Of a DNA stretch of 28,170 nucleotides, positions 12,701 through 21,700 are shown piece after piece. The stretch's first letter is position 1. Each line of letters starts with the position of its first letter. Origin of the DNA: JAWLFY01 sp964462125 (GTDB lineage: Bacteria; Planctomycetota; Planctomycetia; Pirellulales; Pirellulaceae); NCBI GenBank assembly GCA_964462125.1, contig CAYWXT010000046.1:1-28170 (forward strand), read 5' to 3'. A model generated the notes under the pieces. That model was not told the origin of the DNA. It did not search any database and saw only the letters and a program-made list of their open reading frames with translations. Both the position numbers and the translations under genes were made by a program.

Positions 12701-15700
12701 ACCGCGCCCTCATCCCGCAGCAAGCCCGCTTCCTCGAGCGACATCAGGTAAAACTCGCTCCACGCTTCGCGATCCGCCGCCAAGTTGACTAACGACGCGG
12801 TCGCACTGTGATCTCCAAGGATTCCCTGACGCAGCCGTTCCGCCTCCTGCAATGCATGATCAACGTATTCGTTGCGGGTCATGGACGTGGCTGACGCGAC
12901 GACATGGAATTGGAACGGGATCAGCGGGATGGTGATCCAGTCGGGTATGGCGCCGAAGGTTTGCCACATCAGTGTGAGCCCGGGATAAATCTGGTCCAAC
13001 GCCTCCGGCCCCGCAGCCAAAAGATCGACCTCGGCATAGTTCGGAAACGCCTCGTAAAGCTTGGCTTTGAGTTCATCCCAAGCGTGGTCATGGAGCTCAC
13101 GAAGTCCGGGATAGGTGAGCACCTGAAAGTTGAACCCAGCCGAGCCGTCGGCGGGCAAGTCGTAGACAAACCCGTCCGCCGTCACGTGGCCGTCGCGGTT
13201 GATCCCCGAGTCGAGTTCAGCCCACGGCAAATCGGCCAGGTCACCCTGGGGAGCGCCGCGAAGATTCGACGAGAATCGCGTGAACGGCAACTTGTAAACG
13301 TTGGTGTTGATTCCCAATTCAGGAATGCCGACGCTGAAATCCACATAGGTCGCATCGACGTTACCGACATTTTGAAGCGCTACGGAATAGGTGCCTGTGT
13401 CCCCGGCGAAGACATACCGCGGTCCGCCAATTCCAATCGTGACCTCTGGTTCGATCGTCCGCGCGATCTGGAATCGATAAGGGATTTCCGCGATCGCGCC
13501 GCCAGGATTGATGACCTGCAGGTCGTACAAACCCCGCGGGGCATCTTCGAAGTCGAACGTGGCGATAATTTCGGAGGCATCGATGTAACGCCGGTTCACC
13601 GGGGTGAACTCCGCAAACCCGGGACGCGTGAGTTTGACGATCGCGTCGGGGTGGAAACGGGCGCCGCGAATGGTGGTGGTGACGAATTTCGAATCGCCCC
13701 CAATATCGGTGTCGATGTCGGTGATCGCTAGCGCAAGCAACTCGGCCAGAATCGTGACGGGGCTCGAATTCGACGCTGATTGAAAACCGCGCACAAGCAA
13801 ATAATAAGTCCCCGCTTTGGTGGACGGCACGATCGCTGCGGACCGGGACGACAGCGATCCGGCACTGCTGGCATCATGCGTCACCGGCGTTGGCGCCGAA
13901 CCGTGCCGTAAAAAGATCTCCGCAACCGACGCATCGTCGGCGGAACGGAGTTGGACCCGCAACGACTGATCCAGAGGAACGTCCAACTGGAATAGCTGCT
14001 CACCATCGCTGGGAAGCGTGCTCGAATGCGGCACACCCAGAGTCAACTCGGGAGCCGTCATTTGCATCGTTGCCGCTGATGCGGACGCATTGTTTCCGTC
14101 GGAAATGCCTTCGTACACCTGACCAAAAATGTCAGCGCGAACGATTCCTCGATAGCTCCCAGGCGTCAATGAAGGGGCCGCGGTGAGGAGGGAAGATGTG
14201 TAACTGTCTCCCGGGCCGAGCGTGCCGCGGAATTCCGCACGGCCGACTGCCGCGTCGCCGATGTCCCACTGGGAGTCCGCTGATAAATAGACACTGTCGG
14301 ACCAGCGGCCACTGACCGTCTCCGCGCTTGCGTTGGTAACCGTCCAGGTGATCTCGACGGGCTCCCCAGCTTCGGCGCCGTCTGGGACCTCGATCGAGGT
14401 GACCTGCAAGTCGACCGGCGGTGGCATCTCGATCACCATCGGCAGCTCGTTGGCACGATCGTTGTTTCGCTCTTTGGCCCCCTCGAAGACATCGCCCCCG
14501 GGACGAAGTCGATCGGGGTCGGTGACGACGAACACGTAATACGAACCGAGCAACTCTGGCGGCAGCGAGACCGTCGCTGTCCGAGTGTAAGCTTCATCTG
14601 CCTCGAGCCCTCCTTCATGCGGTATCGCGCCGAGGTACAGGTCGGTCTGCAGGTCGAGATGGGGATCCCGAGACAGATAGACCAGGTCCTGCCAATCACG
14701 TTGACCGGCAACGGTCGCACCGCCAACGTTCCGGACGGTGTAGGTGACTTCGACCTCCTGACCCTGCGTTGCCCGAAGTGGGGCGGCAAGATGGATCACC
14801 TGCAAGTCAGGCGGCGGGGCGAGCGTGATCGGCATCGGTGCGACGGCCTGATTGTTTCCCTCGTCCTGATACTCCTTGACCCGCCCCCGCGCTGATTCAC
14901 GTGCCGCGGCGGAGGCGAGGTCCCAAGGGGCAAGCGACCCCGGCAATTCGAACTCGAGCCCGATCAAATGAAATCCGATGTCGCTCGGTTGCCGCGCCCG
15001 GTTCTGTTTGGCGGCTGAATCGGCGAAGGCGATCAGGTGAAAATCACCGTCGATTCCACTCGGAAGACGAACGTCGACCGTCTCTGTGTAGCTCTCGCCT
15101 GCCGGCAAAGTTCCAACGTGACCGACGGTTGCCAGTTGGTGATCAAAGTTGTCGAGCGAGACGTCTTGCGAAATGAACAACCGATCGCTCCAAATGCCAG
15201 ACCGCGTTGCCCGCTCACCCATGTTGGTCACAGTGAATGTGATCGGAATCGTTTCTCCCGATCGCGCAGACTCCGGAACCTGGAACTCCGTCACCCGCAA
15301 GTCGGATTCTCGGTACGTGATCGGAAGCGGAATCGATGCCAGGTTGTCGCTCGGGTCCTCAAACGCCCAGCGTTCAAAGTGGGCCGACCAAACGTCGTTC
15401 GATCCACTCGTCGCTGGGTACCAATCGTCCATCAATATGCGGGAATGGTACGGGAAAAACAAAGGGGAGCGATCGTTGTGCGCATTTAAGTGCACGTGCA
15501 GAAAATAGTCGCCGCCGGTTCCCTCGGGTAACGTCACCGTCGTCTCCATGGAGTACTGTGCGCCCGGCAAAATGAACCCGGGCGTCCGGTTCGAATCAAG
15601 CGACTCGCCCAGACCCGACGGAGAATAGTCGACAGCACCGAGATAGGATGCGCGCTCGCGGATGAACGATGCATCGGCGGAAAGCCAAAGGAAGTCCCGC

Positions 15701-18700
15701 CACGTCCGTGTTCCAGACCACACCGGGTGGTCACCGATGTTCTCGACCGTGTAGCGAACCGTGATCGGTTCACCGGAAAAGCTCACCTCCGGCAGGTCAA
15801 ACGCCACCACCTTCAGATTGGCAGAAACGGGGTCGACGTCGATCGCAGCCGCCGTGGCATTGTTCTCCTCGTTCAGCTCAGCCACCGGAACGAATGTTTC
15901 TTGCGGTGGCACAAGTCCCGAGAAGAAACCGGGAAGCTCCACGCCCGGTTCAGGAGGCAACGCATCATCGGTGACCACCACGATGTACTGACCCGCCGCG
16001 GACGGTGACAGGGTAATCGTCATCGAATCGCTGTAGGAGGCACCAGCGGCGAGTGGCAGATGACGCTTTCGCTCCCCCAGCATCATTTTGTGGGCGTCTT
16101 CAGCATTCAAATTGGGGTGATTGCTCAAATAAACGCGATCGACCCAGCCCCCGGGCCCGGCATCGGCGACCCCATGATTCTCCACACGCCAACCGACGGT
16201 GATCGACGTACCGCCCTGAGTGACGTCTGGCGCGGTCACATCGCCAACGACCAAATCGGGTTGAGCCCCAACGATCAGCAGTTCACGTGCTTTGTAATTG
16301 TTGTTGTCGATGCTGGACGGGTCATCCGGGTTGACGTTGGACGCCAAAGTGTCTTCGGGGATCACGCCCAACGGATCTACCCACGGGGTGATATGCCACG
16401 TCCCCGACTCGAGCTCATCTGGAATCTGTACATCGAGTATCCGGTCGTACCCGGCAAGGGGACCGAGTGCACCATCGTGCATGACGGTTTCCAACAAGAT
16501 GTCGCCTTGCCCGGGATGGGGACGATTCTTGTCCCGCGTCAGGTAGACGTTCTCCGACCAACTGTCGCCATGGGTGGCCGCCGATCCACGGTTGGTCACT
16601 GTGTACCGCACCGGTATCGTGGCCGCCGCAACCGCCTGTGCTGGAACCACCACGTCGCTGACGACCAGATCGCTCAGCGGCGCTGGTTCCACAAACAGCG
16701 AAGCGTAGCTCAGGTTGTTCTCATCTTTCGGCCATTCCGGAATCCGATCCTCGGCATCTGCATCAACCAACAGATAGACTTCACCGCGGAACCGTAGCGG
16801 CACGATGACCGAATCGACCTCCATTCGGTAACGGTCGCCAGCGGCAAGGGCCGCGCCGCGTTCGTACTCGCCGATCAGGATGTCGCCGGGGTCGATCGTG
16901 GTATCGAGTGAAAGATAGACACGATCCACCCAACTGTGGCTTCCCGTTCCGATGGCTCCTTGATTGACGATCGCATATTCCGATGCCAACGTCGCACCTG
17001 CAGGGACACGTTCGGGAATCACGATCTCGTCCACCTGCAGGTCGGCTCGAGGTTGCACGTTCACCGTCAGCGTCTGTTGAGCCTCCGCGAGGTTGTTATC
17101 CGACTCCTGTTCAAATAAATCCCCGTCATCGTCGGTGCTGACCCAAAGCTCAAAGACACCACTGAGCTTGGATGGAATCTGAATCACCTCCAGTCGGCTA
17201 TAGCTCTGACCGCTAGACACGGAGCTTGGAGTCAGAAACGACCCGAGTTCGAGCCGGTCACCTTCAGGGTTTCCGGCCTCGCGGAGGTAGACTCGGTCAA
17301 TCCACGAACCATCCGCGCCGCCGACCCCCACGTTTTCGACGGTCCAGGCGAGATCGATCGAAGTCCCTTCTTGCGTCTCCGCCGGCGCGATGATCTCCGT
17401 CACCGTCAAATCGGGGGCTGGCGGCAGGTTGACGGGAAAGGCGACCGAGACGGTAGCATTGTTATCCCCGTAGAGGAACTCAAACGGCCCGTTCTGGTAA
17501 GCGGTTTCGACCACCAAGTAATGATCACCGCTGAGTCCATCCGGAACGGGAATCGAGCCGGTTCGCTGGTAGTGCCCCCCAGGTGCCAGTTGCCCGAAAT
17601 GCTGACTCGGAGTCGCGGTGCCCTCGACCTTGTCGAGTCCCTCCGCGTCGCGGGCGAGAAATGCCCGATCGTACCAATCGCCCCGGCTCGTGATGCCGAT
17701 CCCTTGGTTGGTCACGGTCCAGCTTGGTCGAATGGTGCTCCCCGCGATGACCTCCTCCGGAACCGTGATCGACTCGACGACCACGTCGGCATATGGGGAT
17801 GGCATGACGTCAATCCTGCCCGATGTCCCTGCCGCCGCGCTGCTCAGCTCCGCACCGCCTTCCAGATCGACCTCGTCCAGTCCGGTGACGACGAACAGGT
17901 GATAGCGACCGGTTAGGGCCGGCGGCAGCGAGAACGTCTCTGATTGCGCTAAAGCCTCACCGGGCTCAAGCAGTTCGCCCGATGGGAAGCTGGCGACAAC
18001 AATCGGATCACCCTCATCGAGTCCATCATTCGTTGACAGAATCACAGCATCAATCGAGCTCGTTCGATCCGCGGTCGCCGAACCGAGATTCGTGACCGAC
18101 CAGCCAAGTGTGATCTCTGCCGGGTCACCAACCACTCGTTCAGGAGCCGTCACCTCACTGACCACCAGGTCGGGCAACACGATCGTCGCCGACCCGGTGA
18201 ACGTATCCTCCTCAATCTCGCCATTGACCGTATCGCCATCCTGGTTCATCGGGTTCCCGGCCGAATCGAAGACGTCGGGTCCGACCGTGACCGTGTACTC
18301 TCCACCGGCGAAGCTGTCCCGAGACATGCGAACACGATAGAGTGATGGCTCTCCGCTCACCGGCTCCGGCTCGTCGAACTGGGCCGAGCCTTCGGGCCCG
18401 GCCAGGGTGATGTCATCGGAGGTGAAACTGGCCGCATCGACCGGTTTGTCGAACTCAATCAACAGAAAGGGTGCGTCGGGGTCACGGGCGTCGTCGGAAC
18501 TTGCCAACGAGACAACGCGGGGTCCCGAAGAAACACTGGAGATGTCCCCACGTATCGTCCCGGCGAGGCCAGCATCGGTGACGACGCCTTCGAGGATCAC
18601 GCCCATTGGTGACAGCTCCACCAATCCGCCGTACTGGGCCGTCAGGGTGGATGAGCGGTTCGCCTCGACCAGGCTGCCGGCATCGTGGTCGATGAACTCC

Positions 18701-21700
18701 GCCAACTGACCGAGCTCGATTCGGCTGCCGATTCCCTCGGCGAGCAGACCGATCGACCGGTGTCGCTGGTCCCCCTCGTCCTCCTCCTCGATCCGGATCA
18801 GCGCACTGAAGTCGATCGTCCCTCCGGACAGGGCTTCGGCGCGAAGCTGAGTTCGGCGATGCCGACCTCCCTTCAGATCGGTAACGCCGCTCAGGTCGAG
18901 CCGACTGCCCGGCCCTTCAGCGCGCAGGATTGCTGACTGGCCACCGTCGGTCGTGGCGAACCGGTACGACGCAACACTCGGAAGTTCCAAGGTCATGCCT
19001 CCGCCGACCCGCAGGCTCGCTCCGTCGATGTTGGAAAGCAGCGGAGCCTGTAGCTCGCTGCCGTTCTGAAGGACCAACCCGCCCCGGTACAGTGTGGTTA
19101 ATTGAGGGAGCTCAACCGAAGCGTATCGCGTTTCGAAAGTCGTACCGGCTGCATCAGTCAATCCTGGAAAGAAATAGCCATCGCCTTCCAGCAGGATGCG
19201 GCTGTCCTGAACCGCGCGCAGCGGGTCGGTTTCGAAAACTCCATCAACGCTGATCTGCAGTTCGATCCCCCCCAAGGTTTCCAGCGCTGGCGCCAGGATC
19301 ACGCCGCCATGTCGCGGGATCAACCGGGAATAGAGTCCTGCGTCGAACCCGCGATGCGGATCTCGATCACGGTCAGTGAACGACCGAAGACGGCCCAGAT
19401 CAACCATGCTGCCGAGGCCGTCGGCGACGATCGAAACCGATCGTTGGCGTGTGTCACCGGAATCCCCATCGGAAATCGACTCCACCGCTGGCAGCTCAAG
19501 CGAACCACCAGCGTGAGCCTCCATCCGAATCTGTGCTCCGTATTGGTTCCCGTTGGCGATCTCCGTCAGAGCTTCGAAGACGAGTCGGCTACCGGCTCCG
19601 TCAACGCGAATCGACCGGGTGATGTTGGTGCTCTGTCCCCCATGGGCGTACGAGGTGACCAACGGTAGGGACAGGACTGCCCCATCGCTGACGGAAAAGT
19701 TGACACCGTCAACCCGGCTGAGCTTGTCCGCCTTGACGGTTCCGCCGCCGGCGAGGCTGATCGCACCTCCAGCCATCTCGACCAACTCACTGAGATCGAG
19801 TTGCCCGAAGTGAACGTTGAAAATCGTTTCCGTCGCAGTCGTCAGACCGGAGAAGTCGAACGCGTCGCCCTGCAAGTCGATGCGGCTGTGGCGTGCCGTG
19901 GACAGTTGGCTCATCGGCGCGATCTCTGAACCGTGCCAGAAAAGCTCGACACCTTCGATCTCGGTCAAGTTCTCGATCCGCAGCGTCCCGCCGTGCTTGC
20001 TTTGCAGGCTGGTATACAGCCCGGCATTAAAACCACTATGGGTGGCGACGTCGGCATCGTGCAGACGCTGGAGCGAACGCAGGTCGATCTCGCTGCCGAC
20101 TCCCTCCGACGTGATCTCGATGAATCGCTGACGGGTATCGCCCACTGGCCCGTCAACGATTTCCGTCACCCGACTCAGATCGATCGAGCCTCCGGAATCG
20201 GCCTGGATTGACAAGGTTGATCCGTACTGCGTTCCGCCGGTGATGTCCGTCAGTCCGCTCAAGTCGATGTGGCTGCGGTATCCCTCGGCGCGAATGACGC
20301 GACTTTGATTCCTTGCAGTCGTTCCATGTGAGTAGTCGGTAGCATGCGGCAAGAAGAGTTGGCCTCCCCAGCGTGCCAACAGGTTCGCGCCTTGGATCGT
20401 CGTCGGTCCGTTCGCATGAAACGTTGCTAGCTCACCATCTGCGGATAACGTCGCCCCGGGACGGAGCGTCAGTTGTCCCGTCAGCGCTGATGGCCGCAGC
20501 ACCGTTAAGGAGGCGTTGTCAATCGTGAGCGAATCGGCTCCCGAGATGCTTCGCACGAGATGCGCCCCGGCGCGGATCGTCACCGTCACGTCGCTTCCCG
20601 AGTCGAGGATGACCGAGTCGTCCGGGCCTGGAACTCGACCCGTACTCCAGTTCGCTGCATCGCCCCAATCGCCATCGGCCGCGATCCAGGTTGCCGGCGT
20701 CGGCTGCGCCACAGAAAGCGATACGGCTTCTTCCCATCCGTTTACTTCTGCCTCAGCGGCGCCGAAAAGCGACAGTGCGCCATCGTCCCCTTGTCCCGAC
20801 GCATTGAATTCAGCGGACCCGGAATCACTGGCGATTTGAACGTTGACCAACGTCGTGAGTTCCGGAGCCGATACGGAGCCCCCGTCGCTTTCTGCCAGCG
20901 TTGAAAACAGCCCGGCATTGAATCCGCTGTGAGGTTCGCTGTCCCGGTCGACGACGTTCTTCAGTCGGTCCAGAACGATCTGAGATTCGGCGTTATCGGC
21001 GCTGATTTCGAACGACCGCTGCCGGGGGTCGCCACGGTCGGGATCGACGAATTGTTCAACGCCAGAAAGATCGATCTCGCCACCATGATCGGCAATGACG
21101 CGAAGCCGGGCGCCAAAGTGTTCTCCTCCGCCAACCCACCGCAGTTGTTGCAGGTCGAGCTTGCTGCCGGCACCCGCGGCGCGCCACTGACGAGTTTGGT
21201 TCTCGTCACTGCTGGCAACCGAGTAGGACGTCACTTGCGGCAGCGACAGCGTCACGCCGTCGGTGACAGTGAAGCTGGCACCGTCGATGTCGGTGACCGC
21301 AGGCAGATCGGCGGTCCCGCCAGCTTGAAGCGCCACGCTCGCGCCGCGGATGCCGGTCAGGGCGGGAAAGCTGGCCGCCGCGTCGATCATCGTCATCACC
21401 GTCCGGGAAGCCGATTCCAACCCAGTGAGTTCAATGTCGACACCCTGAACCAGAAGCTGGCTGTCGATCAGCGATTGCAGGTTCGAAACGTCGATGTCTC
21501 CGGGCTGATCAATCGACAACGCCGTTCCCTGAAGCGACCTCAGCTGCGAAGCGATGACTTGACCGCCCGCCACTGCGTCGATGACCGAGTACTTGCCTTC
21601 ATTGAACCCGCCGTGGGGAGCCACATCACGGTCGATAAACGACTGCAGTTGGTCCAGATTGATCTGGCTTTGATCACCCCTGGCGCGAAATTCGAAGGCA

